DNA of 64,000 nucleotides from Brugia malayi. Lineage: Eukaryota; Nematoda; Chromadorea; Rhabditida; Onchocercidae. The translations under genes were made by a program, and so were the position numbers. Below the pieces are notes generated by a model, which was not told the origin of the DNA, ran no database searches, and was given only the letters and a program-made list of their open reading frames with translations. Positions 1-11,512 of the stretch are shown in pieces (within the stretch, counting starts at the first letter, position 1; each line of letters starts with the position of its first letter). The stretch lies in contig NW_025062477.1 in the NCBI RefSeq assembly GCF_000002995.4, positions 12,506,696 to 12,570,695 of the forward strand, in the 5' to 3' direction.

Positions 1-425
1 GTAATACTTTACTATTTGTATGAGGAAAAAGACTGAATGACCAGTAGGACAATGTCGGAATGATCACTTGTAAACAATTTTACCGGAATTGGAACGTAGG
101 CAGTAAAATTATACAGGAATTGTCATTCGTATGCATTAAGATAGTAACAGAAAACATTTATAATCATTCTAATTACGTATAAAATTTTCTAATTAATTTA
201 AAAAATTATTTCCAGAAAAAAGTTTTTCGCTTTCTTTTGCTGATACTTTTCTAAATGCTAAAAGTATTATTTTTTTGATTACCTGGAATTTTTTTTTTCT
301 AGCCACTTCTCATCTATTCATGTTTACATTGTCACCTGTATTTGTTAGCACTGCTAAGACCTTCCTTCTAGTACCTTCCTTCTTCTTGTAACTTCGCCCG
401 TTATATATTTGTGACAATTTCTATG

Positions 426-448
426 ACACACACACACACACACACACA
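426..448. repeat. (AC)n microsatellite
   Basis: About 11.5 perfect AC units. Confidence 0.95.
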
Positions 449-853
449 AACATACTTAAATTATTAAATGAACAATGACACTTGATAGGAATAGATAAAG
501 TTGTAAAATTCGAGACATTATTTATACCCAAATGGAGAGATAGTTTATTTTTAAAATTTAACACTGATATCTTTTCTTTCACTGTTAAACTGTTAAAGTG
601 TTATTTGTGTAATAAACAGATTTAATTGATAATTTTGACAATTTGTTAAGGAACAAATGATAATTGTGTTGGGCAACAAAATTTGTTCATTTTTCTTTCC
701 TTTAATTGATTTGATTGGGTTATTTCTAAAAAAGAAATCAAAATAAGAGAATGTGCTAATCGATTGAATTGTTATGGATTATTTCTTATCACTAATTATT
801 AAAATCATTGTTATTATTATTACTTTTGTCACTATTCTTTCAATTACTGCTAC

Positions 854-854
<1 letters not shown>

Positions 855-899
<45 letters not shown>
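855..899. repeat. (ATT)15 microsatellite
   Basis: Fifteen perfect ATT units. Overlapping open frames translate to poly-Ile and poly-Leu, which is an artefact of the repeat and not a protein. Confidence 0.95.
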
Positions 900-3200
900 G
901 CTATTACTATTATTACTATTACTATTTTTATTAAAAAAACTAATAATTTCGTATCAAAATTACCATTGCAGTCAATTAATTCGTATTAATTTTATACCCT
1001 TAATCGATCAGCCTTTTAACGTATTAATTAAAAAATTGAAAAATGATCTCTTAAGCAAATTCCTTATCAATATATTCTCTTAAAACACATCATAAAATCA
1101 CTTCTGCATTTATTGCATTAGCAAAATAATTCCTAAAATTTTTATCATTTTTTTTCAACTGTATCAATGATAAAATGCAGAAAATGATAAATGATAAGCA
1201 AATCATAATTTTGCTGAATAAAAATTCATACTAATTTTAAATTAGACAAACTATTTAGATCATTCCGTTAAAAAAAAATAATATTTTAAGTTTTTTTTTT
1301 TTCCATTGTTCACTTTTTCACATCTTATGTGTTTTATAAATGAAATCAAAATTTCCTGTAATAATTTTAAAAAAAAAAAAAAATTAATCAAAATGAGAAT
1401 AAGAATTAAATTTTATATACTAACTAATATTCCAGTAAATGTAGCAATTTGCTTAATAATTTTTTTCTCATACAATTAATCTATTTTTCAATTTTCTTTA
1501 ATGTTTTTTTGTGGTAATTTTTTTAATTTTATTATTTTTGTATTTATAACAAAATTTTAAAAGAAATAATTCTATCAGTTTTCAAACGAAATTTCATTGT
1601 TTAACTTTTTTCTTTTTGCTTTTTTTTTTTTTTGTTCTCTAATAATTGAAAAAAAAAAATGATTGTTAAATCATCGATTTATCTGATATGTGATAAGTAT
1701 TTATGATAAAAATGCTTTATTTCCAATTATCATTTGCAGTTTATCCTTTAGTTTCAGACCATTTTTTTTTCTACAAAATATTACACAAATTTCAGATTAT
1801 GCTAAATATTGATTTGAAATTATTTTAATATATTAGTTTGAAATTATTACTGAGCAAATTTTGTGATATGATAAGATGATTTCTTTTTTTATAATGATAA
1901 TAAATATAAATGAAAAAGGAAAAGAAAACAATAAATTTTATTTTTTATTGCTAAATAATTTGTAAAAGAATTTTTCTTGTGTCTTTTTTATTTTATAATT
2001 AAAATAAATGTTACCAATTATTTTTTTTTTATTGATTTATCTATGAAACTAAAAAAAAATTGAAATTTGCTTTTATTATATACACATGAATATTGTTATT
2101 GAAATTGTTTTAAATAATATTTTAACATATTAAAGTTCAATTTTTTTTGTGTGCTATTTTGCTTACAAAAATGCATGCAAGAATTTTTGATGTTTTAGTG
2201 ATTTAAAAAATATTATGAGTAATTCATTTCCAATTATTAATTCCTATATTTTAATATGGAACTGCAAAAAACATTAGAAATAATTACTTCCAATCAATAA
2301 TTGCTATATTTCAATATTGAAATGCAGAAAGTATTAATTATTTTGATGATGCGCTATTGTCATATTTGTCACAAAAATTAATAAATTATTTAACAAATAC
2401 TTCTAATTAAAAAGTAAAATATATACGTTATTTTGTTATTCTAATATAAAATTAAAATTTATAATATATCACTTTAAACTTTAAAATAATCGATGAGACA
2501 AATAGATGACACATTGTCATCGCAACTATTTCTATTTCGTATTAAGTTGAATCATCAAACTAAATATTTTTTTTTTTTTATTTTGACATTTCAATTTTTT
2601 TTTTCTTTTTTTTTTTTATTTGACAAATGAGAGAAAAAAAAATGTTTTTTCCTTTCTTTTCTCCAATATTATTTGTTGAATATTTGAAATATTAATTAAA
2701 ATGAAATTAAACAGAATTTCAAATTTTATTTTCTGATTTTAATAAAAGAGGTGACAGAGAAAGAGAAAAAAACGAACGATTTATGTTTCAAAAACAAAAA
2801 GTTTTGAATTTTTTAAGAAAAAAGAATGTATTCCTTTTATAATCCATTTAATAACTATTAAAAATATCATTGAAATTTTTTCAAAAGCACAGCGAAAAAA
2901 GAAAAAAGAAAATTGTTTCAGAAAAACTATGAAATTTTGAAAATAAAGGAAAAAGAGAAAGTAAATAAAATTGCTCGCAATAATAATGAATTTATTGTCA
3001 TATAAAAGAGATTAATTAATTAATTATCATTTATTATTATAAAAAATAAAATAATTTAATTTGAATTCAGATTTTTTATTAATTTTAATTTACAATGTCA
3101 TAAAAATGTCAAAATGAATTATCTTTTACTTTTCTATTTTAAAATGCAAAATAAAATTGTCAAAAATTTCATTAACTCAGAGAAATGAAGAAAAGAAAAA

Positions 3201-3201
3201 G

Positions 3202-3228
<27 letters not shown>
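3201..3228. repeat. (GA)n microsatellite
   Basis: Near-perfect GA dinucleotide run inside A/T-rich non-coding DNA. Confidence 0.9.
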
Positions 3229-3232
<4 letters not shown>

Positions 3233-6200
3233 TTGATTGAATCTTCTAAAAAATATTATTATTAAAATTTAATTTATGGTAGTTGTTATTTATTAAAGTA
3301 ATTGTTATTATTATTTCTAACTTTTAATTACTGAAGTAGTTGTTAAGATTTAATTATGAAAGTTACGTGAATTTGTTATAGATAAGCAAAACTTTTTGCT
3401 CTTTTCTTTTTTACTATTTGGTTGGTTTGCAAAAATTTTTAATGAAGAAAAAATTATATATAATAAATTTAAATTCGAAAAAAAAAATCAAACAATATAA
3501 AAGATTGAAAAAAAAATCAAACCATAAATTTAACAAAAGAATGAAAAATAGATAATAAAAAGTAAAAGCTATGAAAAAAAAAAATTTAAGTAATAAGTTT
3601 GAAAAATTTTCAAATTACATAATGCAGTTGAAAAAAATTTTTATTAATTGTAGTATAGCATTTAAAACAATCATTAATTTATTTTTAAGTAATGCAATTC
3701 GAATATGCTAATCATGAATAATACCACAAAGCAATTAAGGCAATTAATTAACCAACTAAATTCATTTCTTTTTAAATAAATGCTAAATTAAAATCAGCTA
3801 TAATTTCAGTTGCGATTTTCTCACTCTTTTTTTTTTCTTATGTTCATAAAATTTAAAATTATAAAAAGAAAATTTTGAAATTTGAATGAGTAAAAAGAAA
3901 AATTTCCAACATTTCAACACAATTTCTCTTTTTATTTTTGGTTTCCTTTTTTTACATTTTTTATTTTTTGGAAGGAAAAAAGAACAAAAATATTTTAAAA
4001 GTTTAAATGATAGTTCCATTTAGAAAATTATGAAAGTATGTTTATATGTATGCAAAACATCTGTTACTGAAAGGAATTTATTCATTCTTTTCTTTCATTT
4101 TGCTCTTTAAAATCGTAACTTTACACATTTTTGTAATTAATTAAGGTATTTTATCATTTATTTATAGAAATAATACAAACAAAGAAAAGAGATTCAGTAA
4201 TTTTATTAAAAATTTCTTTTTTCTTTTTTTTTGTTTCATTGTTTTTTTCTTTGTTTCACTTTTTTTTGTCTTTTTTTTTTTTTTTTTTTGTTGACAAAAC
4301 AAACAACTCATCTGTTTATTTATTTTAGCTTTTATACTAAAAGAAAAAAAATATAATAAAAGAAAATTTTATTAAAAAAATTGTTCATTTCTACAATTTA
4401 TCTAATTATTGCAAATGATTTTCAACGGATATGTATTAAATGAAATCAAAATTAAAAATTATTTCAATCATAACTTTTCCTTTTGACTTTTCATTCTTTC
4501 GTTCTGTTTTCGTTTTTTTTCTTTGAATTTTAGTTTCAAAAAAATTTTGTTAGACTGAAAAAATCTGAAAGAAGATATTTTGTTTATTTGAAAAGAAGGA
4601 GCTTTTTTTTTTCAGCTAATTTTCTTTTTCTTTTATTGTACAATATCGTTTCCAAAAAATTTATTAAAAAAAATTTGAAATTTCAGAACTTAAATATTCA
4701 ATATTTATAATTCTACCATTAGGTTAACATTGAAAAATTGCATCTGTTTCTAAAATTTAGATTTTTTTTTCTCTGATAGGCAATAATTCGTAATCAAATC
4801 AATTATCAATTGTAATTGGCAGTTGTACTTGAATAAATAATAAACAATAATTCAAAAAAGTAATCAAATCAATAATTTTATCAAACCAATAAGTAATCAA
4901 AGTAATTAATTGCAACAAACAATAAATTAAAAAAGAGGCAACCAAAGCAATAAAAAGTAATGAAATCAATAATTTGGTAATTAATCATAAATGCAATAAT
5001 TATAAATTTAATTATAAAATCCATCCATATGCGTTCCAATTTTCTTCTCTCTTTCTTGTCAAATTCATCATATTTATTTAATAAAATTTGATAATTTATC
5101 TAATATCACTTGTAATAATTTATTTATTAATTAATTTTATAACTGAATGAATTAGTTAATTTAAGAAATAAAAAAATTTTTTTTTTACTAAATATTATTC
5201 TTTGATTATTTCATTCCACGATTAAAATGCATTAAAAAACATTCGCTAAGCAATGTAATCGTTCCTTTTTTTTTAATTTCAAAAATAATATTTATCAGTA
5301 AATATCAGTAAATAAAATTAATTTATACTTCAGCATAAGATCAAAAAAGGCAAAAAGGCAAAATTTTTCAATTGTTATATTTTTTTTTTTAAATTCTTCA
5401 ACAAGAAAAAATAGAAATAGGGAAAGAGAGAGAGAGAGAGAGATGGAAAATGAAAGAGAAAAAATAAAATTTCAAAAAATGAAATTAATTTATTCAATGA
5501 AATGATTCATAACAAATCTCTAATGCATTTTATTCGTTTCAAATATATGAAAATTTTGATATTAAAAAAGTTTCGTTTTCTTTCTTTGATATATAAAAAT
5601 TGAAATAACTTTTTGTTCTTTTCTCTTTGCTCTTTCTTTTTTTTTTCTTTTTTTTTTTTTTGTTTTCATAAGTTCATTCAATGTTAGTCTTTGAATTTGC
5701 GCAAATGACGTCAATTATAGCAATGAATATTTCATTTCAAATCATTCATTTTACGAACACATTTTTTTTCGCTTTTTTTTTTAAAAAAAAAAAGAAGAAA
5801 AAAGAAAAAAGAAAAGAAACATTCAGTTGATGAAGCATTGATTGATTGATTGATAATTTACAGATTAAATAGCTGATAATGTATATAATTTAGAGAATTG
5901 AAAAAGGTTTAATTTGTTTTGTCGCATACCAAAAATGTTTAATGTCACCTTCTTCCCTCTTCCCACTTCCTTCTTGTCCTTCTTCTATGTGACACATTTT
6001 TGTAAATAAATATATGATGATGAGATTTGTTGCAATAAATTTTTATCTCTTTAAAAAATTTTCATTTCATCTAAATTAATTAGCTAATGGATAAAATATA
6101 TGGTAAAAATTTAGTATATTTATTGCTTAATTTTTATTAATATATTTATTGCTGATACTATTTTTCAATTATATTATTATCGATTTTTTTTTTTTTTTTT

Positions 6201-6285
6201 TTTTGTTTTTTTTGCTGATTTTCTCATATTCTAAGATTTAAAAGATGAATCCAACTTAATAAAACAAAATAATTATTTGTTTCTC

Positions 6286-6325
<40 letters not shown>

Positions 6326-6724
6326 TCAAATAATTTAATTAATAAATGTCCAAAATGAGTGATTTGATAATAAATTTCAGATAAAAATAGCACAATTTTG
6401 GCATAAAAAAATTAATAACAAATTTTAACAACAAATTAACAAACACTACTCGTCTGTCTCTCTGTCTCTCTCTCTCTCTCTTTTTCTACCTCTCTCCCTC
6501 TCGTCTTCTTCCCTCTCACAATTTTCCATTAATGTTTTGAAATGGAATGTTTTGTTGAATTCTTCTTTTAAAATAATTCACTTTTTCTTCTTTTTTTTTC
6601 AAGTAATTTACTCCATTCATCAGTTTGTTGATTTGTTTACTTTGTTTATTTTGCGCAATTTGCAAATAATTTCACATAAGCGTTATCAAATAAACAAATG
6701 TATATGAAATATAAATTCAAAAAT

Positions 6725-7185
6725 TTGTATTATGTATGATTTATTAATGCCACGTAGCATTTATAAATAAAAATTATTGATTGATTGACTAATTGCAAAT
6801 TGAGAGCTTTTTTTAAAGATTATTATATGATTACAAAAGAATCCTTTAAAATGAAATTTCATTTTTAAAAAAAAAAAAAAAAAAAGGATTTAAAAAGAAA
6901 TATTTGTAATGGTTAAGATTTGTATTTATGAAAGTGATTTTGAACTAATATTAGTGGACTATTGATTAATTGATTGATTAGTTTATTGATTTATTGATTA
7001 ATTAATTGATTTAAAGCTAACAAAGAGCTTTTAGGATTATTATATGATCAGAAATGAATGCTTTAAATTAATTCTATTTAAAAAATTATTGTAATATGTA
7101 TGATACCTATTAAAATTATATAATATTTATAAAAATAAATTATTGATTGACCGATTGATTGATTGATTGATTGACTGATTGAATA
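6725..7185. repeat. Degenerate duplication with (TTGA)n tail
   Basis: The segment at 6,726-6,830 (TGTATGATTTATTAATGCC, then TTTATAAATAAAAATTATTG with TGATTGATTG, then GAGCTTTTTTTAAAG) has diverged counterparts at 7,026-7,060 (GAGCTTTTAGGATTATTA) and at 7,097-7,180 (TGTATGATACCTATTAAAA, then TTTATAAAAATAAATTATTG). The second block runs into a (TTGA)n run at 7,143-7,182. Confidence 0.6.
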
Positions 7186-7424
7186 ATGAATGAACAATTT
7201 TTTGGACTGTTGTATATGTTTATAAAAAAAATATATATTACAAATGAAATTCATATATTTCTTATTTTCATTTTTTTTTCCTTCAAGAAATATTTCTATG
7301 TTATGCGTAATTACGTCTATTTCTCATAGAATTACGTAAGACAAAACGTGTTTTACGTCATCGCATTTCTTCATACTATACATACATATATAATACATAC
7401 ACAGAAACAAATATGCAAACACGT

Positions 7425-7448
7425 AGACAGACAGACAGACAGACAGAC
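7425..7448. repeat. (AGAC)n microsatellite
   Basis: About six perfect AGAC units, followed by imperfect ACAC/CATA repeats to about 7,475. Confidence 0.9.
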
Positions 7449-8089
7449 ACATACATACACCCACACCCACACGTATAGACGACAGAGAAAATTAAAACCA
7501 ATTTTCCGATTTAATTGATGGATTTTTTGTTTTTGTTAATGTTGAAGCAGTTGTTCGATTAGTGGAAGATGTTAAAAATTTAATTCTTCTTTTTAATGAA
7601 TTTAAAATAATTTTGCAAGTTTTTTCACTTTTTTTTCCTCTTTTCTCATTTTTGAGATATTTGAATTTTAATAAAATTCATATTATATTAATTTTATAAT
7701 TAAAAAAATATTAAATAATTTTTAATCAATTTCTTGAATTATATTTATTTATTTATTTACATGTATAAATTAAATAAAGCATCAAAAAGCTAAATCATTA
7801 CTTATTTCAAATATCAGAATGATACATTGAGATTAGGAATATCAATAAAATAACATTTAAAATAGAAATATCAATAAAATATAAAGATAAAGCTTAATAG
7901 TATTGTGCTAGAAGCTATTTGTATAAAGTTATTTTTAAACTTTTAAGAAATTATTTGATTTTATTAAACAATCATAAAATTTTAGCATTGAAATTATTTT
8001 CACTTATACATTCCTCATAAAATAGACTATAAAAAAGAACTAAAAATGAAAAATATGAATTTTTGATAAAATTGTTTTATTTTAACCAA

Positions 8090-8090
<1 letters not shown>

Positions 8091-8159
<69 letters not shown>
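8091..8159. repeat. (ATT)23 microsatellite
   Basis: Twenty-three perfect ATT units, the longest perfect trinucleotide array in the window. Confidence 0.97.
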
Positions 8160-8861
8160 GTTGCTACTACTTTAATATTTTATTGAATTGTTCTTATTGT
8201 TGTTATCTTTTTTTTATTTAATGATAATAAAATTATCACTAACCAATTTTATTATAGTACATAAAAGTATAATTGATATAATATTTATTAATCATACATA
8301 TAAAACAATAATTTTACATAACATCTATAAGCTATAATTTAAGTTAGCTAATATATATATATTATATATATATATTATGCTAGCAAACATATGCATTTAT
8401 TAATGACTGGAAAAAAATTATTAACCAGTAATGTAACATTTTTGATATTGGAATTTATATATTTGTATATAAATTGAAAAAGTGATATTATTGTTTATGA
8501 TTATATTACAAGAATTTAATTACTAAACAATAATTTTTTAAATAATAATAATTATATTATTAGAGTTTAATTATTGAATAATAATATTCATATTTTTATG
8601 ATGCTTAGAATAACATATACATTAATTAAAATGTATGAATGTTGATCATACATATAAAATAATATAATTTCACTTAGCATAGCATATGTAAGCTAAAAGA
8701 TTTAACATATAAAATAAAATTATATGACTACATATAATGCCTATTGTTATTTGTGATGAAAAAATTTATCACAAAAATCATAATTTCTATATTTTTGAAT
8801 TATTTGCAATCATCAAAACAAAAAAAAAGGACAAAAAACAAAAAAAAAAAAACAGGTAGGC

Positions 8862-8911
8862 ATGAGTCAACATCGGTTAAAGGCGGGCCGCGTTAAAATT
8901 CGAGTCGTTTC
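8862..8911 (+). CDS. Alternative first coding exon candidate for the RhoGEF
   Basis: An ATG opens 16 complete codons (starting MSQHRLKAGRVKIRVV) in a CpG-dense patch quite unlike its surroundings. A GTGAAA sequence at 8,912 could be a donor. It would leave two bases, TC, matching the single base needed by the exon at 12,162 and giving Ser. Splicing to that exon is therefore phase-compatible, but there is a one-in-three chance of that at random and the donor is weak. It competes with the first exon at 11,427. The island could equally be untranslated or regulatory. Confidence 0.25.
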
Positions 8912-9777
8912 GTGAAATCTTTGGACATTTTTAATCTATTTATTCATTTTTGTTTAGTTAATATATATACTAGCAGACGCAGATTTACTTTTTTGCTTCT
9001 AAAGCGATTTATTTTAACTCAATTTTAATTACTTATTATTTCATTACAAATAACATTGAAATATTTCCTCACTGTTCCACGCCATAATTCTTTTTTTTAA
9101 AGTTTGATTGTAATTTGATTACTTATTTATAAATGTTATTCACAATATTACATTAATTTATTGTTTTCATGTTTGTTTGTTTTTATTCTAAGAGACAATT
9201 TAAATATCATTGATCATTTAAAAAAAAAAAAAAGAATTTTGTCACTTTTTAGATGTTTTTTTCAGTCTTTATTTAGAAGACGATAATGACATCAAAATTG
9301 TGTAATAGTGAATTGAAATTTTTGAGGTTATCTGAATGTAAATTTAGTAGTAAATGTTTAGCAGAATGAGTGCAAATGAATAGGAAGATGTGAAATGAGC
9401 AAGAATTCAAGTTGCACAATCACTTGAGATCTTTATGACAGAGGATTGTCATAAAATGCTGTTGTTAAACTAAATTGGCGAGATTGTTGAATTTATGAAT
9501 TGGCAATGGATGTAATAAATTGTAAACTTGAAAAGTTGTGTTCTATAAGTAGTGTTTTATTAAAATAAATGTAATCATTTCATCAATTTTTATCGAATTT
9601 CATAATTAGCAGACTATTACGCATTTCATTGATAACAAAAAAAATTTCAACTTGCATATATTGACCTAAATTCTCCTTCATGGAACATAAAATGCTTATA
9701 ATTTTTTAGCCAATCGGAAAATATCCTAAAATCTAATATATTTGCATAGATTTTTATTCAGAAATCAATTGTATAGA

Positions 9778-9801
9778 TTTATATATATATATATATATAT
9801 A
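9778..9801. repeat. (TA)n microsatellite
   Basis: A perfect TA run in non-coding DNA. Confidence 0.85.
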
Positions 9802-11426
9802 AAATAAAAAAGTATAGCAGGAAGAGAAAAGAAAATGATGAAAAATGATTTTATTTTGAATATATGAAATATTCTAATAAAATATACGATTCATTTTTTG
9901 ATAAAATGTAAATTATATTTAAAAGAAATTTTACAGTTTGATATATTTCTTCCAATTTTTCAGTGCCATATGTCATAGATTTGAAGTAAAAGAAGGAAGG
10001 AAGAAAAAAAAAAAAAGAAGAGGAAAAATTTATCAATTTTCTTTTTTTTCCTTTTTTTTTTTTTGTTTTGTTTTTTCTTGAAGGTCTTCTATTCCGTCTT
10101 TTTGTGGAAAAGTGGAAATAGCAACGCAGGTGGTTGAAAGGATGGATAGCTTATAGTTGAGAGGAGAGAAATAGCAGTGGTATATATATATATGTATGAT
10201 TCAATTCAATGTTCTTCCTTTTTTAAAAAAAAAAAAAAAAAAAAAAAGAATGAAAAAGCATATACATATGCAAAGCAGTTAGCATCAATTGAAGAAAAAG
10301 GGCAAATTGTTCACAAATACATTTTTAATTCTTTTCTAAAGAATTATTAAGAATTGTTGGAATTATTCTATGTAGTATATCAGTTATTTCTATAAATAAA
10401 TTATTCTATGAAATATATCAGTTATTTCTATAGCTAAATATCTCCCAATAATTTATCAACTAAAAGAATTATCAAAATTTAGTTAAAATTAATTTAACAT
10501 TTTAGGTTTTTCGTATTTGTTGTTTAGTCATTATATTGACTAATATGTGTTAATTCATGTTTTATTCTGATTAAATTTTTTAAATTTTATTTTCATTATT
10601 TTGATTGTAAAAATTTTGATATTACATATAATGTATGTAGTGTATGTTTTAATAATATGCAATGATAAATAAATAAAAAAAAAAATAAATAAATAATGAA
10701 TTAAAAAAAAATAACGCAATGATGATTTAGAAAGAATTATTAATTTATGTTTATTTATTTATTTACTCACTTGTTTATTTATATTTATTTATTTTTTTGA
10801 TTTGTAAATTTCCTTTTTCTAAAAAAAATTTGAAGAAATTTTTTTGATATATATGTATACGATAAAGGAGAACAAATGATATGTCAAGTAGTTTCATATT
10901 ATTGTAAGACTAACATTTAGTGATGAATGATGTAGTTTGAGATATTTCTCAGTTATATTTTCTATTTTTCTGATATGCACTTCAATAACTGTTTCGTTTT
11001 GTTTCTTTTTTCTTTCCTTTTTTTTTTTTCCCTTCCTCTTTATGATTTGTAAAATTTAAAAATGAGTAACAGAAAGGATTGTTTAAAATAAAAAAACAAA
11101 ATGAACTAGATTTGTACGTATTGATTTGTCATATGTTTATGCATATATTTTTTCGATTAATATTGAAAGTGTAAATTAATATATTTCGTTCTTTTTTTTT
11201 TGAATTAATTTTCACGAATATTTTTAGGTTATCAAAAGAGAATGAAATGGAATGAATTAAGAATTGCGCTGAAATAAAATTGTAGTACTAATCTGTTATT
11301 ATTTCTTTTTTTCTTGTTGTATTTTTTTTGTTTACTTTGACAAAAAAAAAAAAAAAAGAAAGAAAATTACATTATTTTCCTAAAATATTAAACTGTTTTA
11401 TTTCTTCTGAAAGAAAAAATAAATAA

Positions 11427-11512
11427 ATGAAACGAAGTTGCTCAGTTAAGAATGTGGATTTGATCTCACAATGTTCCATTCTATTTCATTCATCGATAAA
11501 CAATATACTCAG
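11427..11512 (+). CDS. RhoGEF proposed first coding exon
   Basis: An ATG with A at -3 opens 28 codons (MKRSCSVKNVDLISQCSILF...) that end at AG|GTTTCT. The two leftover bases join the single G of the next exon to make Arg, so the frame continues into KSFSADVLDR. The frame also runs on past the donor to 11,615, so the splice is inferred. A TTCTGAAAG sequence just upstream could act as a cis or trans acceptor. The first in-frame Met of the next exon, at 12,340, is the fallback start. Confidence 0.5.

Larger units (their letters stand above)
1..11426. other. Low-complexity A/T-rich non-coding DNA upstream of the RhoGEF
   Basis: No open frame with exon-like composition was found on either strand, apart from the short island at 8,852-8,932 listed separately. 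The stretch is built of A and T homopolymer runs, (ATT)n, (GA)n, (AGAC)n and (TTGA)n microsatellites and degenerate A/T-rich repeats. It is presumably the intergenic or 5' regulatory region of the RhoGEF. Upstream exons of a longer isoform (for example one with a PDZ, RGS-like or C1 domain, as in some relatives) could lie to the left of the window; none was recognised here. Confidence 0.6.

Noticed and set aside
774..1083. Open frames of poly-Ile and poly-Leu
   Set aside because: They are translations of the (ATT)15 microsatellite in two frames.
3798..4019. 73-codon frame on the - strand
   Set aside because: Lys/Phe-rich translation of A/T homopolymer DNA, with no splice context or recognisable motif.
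8891..8912. tRNA-like B box (AATTCGAGTC) in the CpG-rich island
   Set aside because: No matching A box, no cloverleaf and no acceptor stem could be folded around it.
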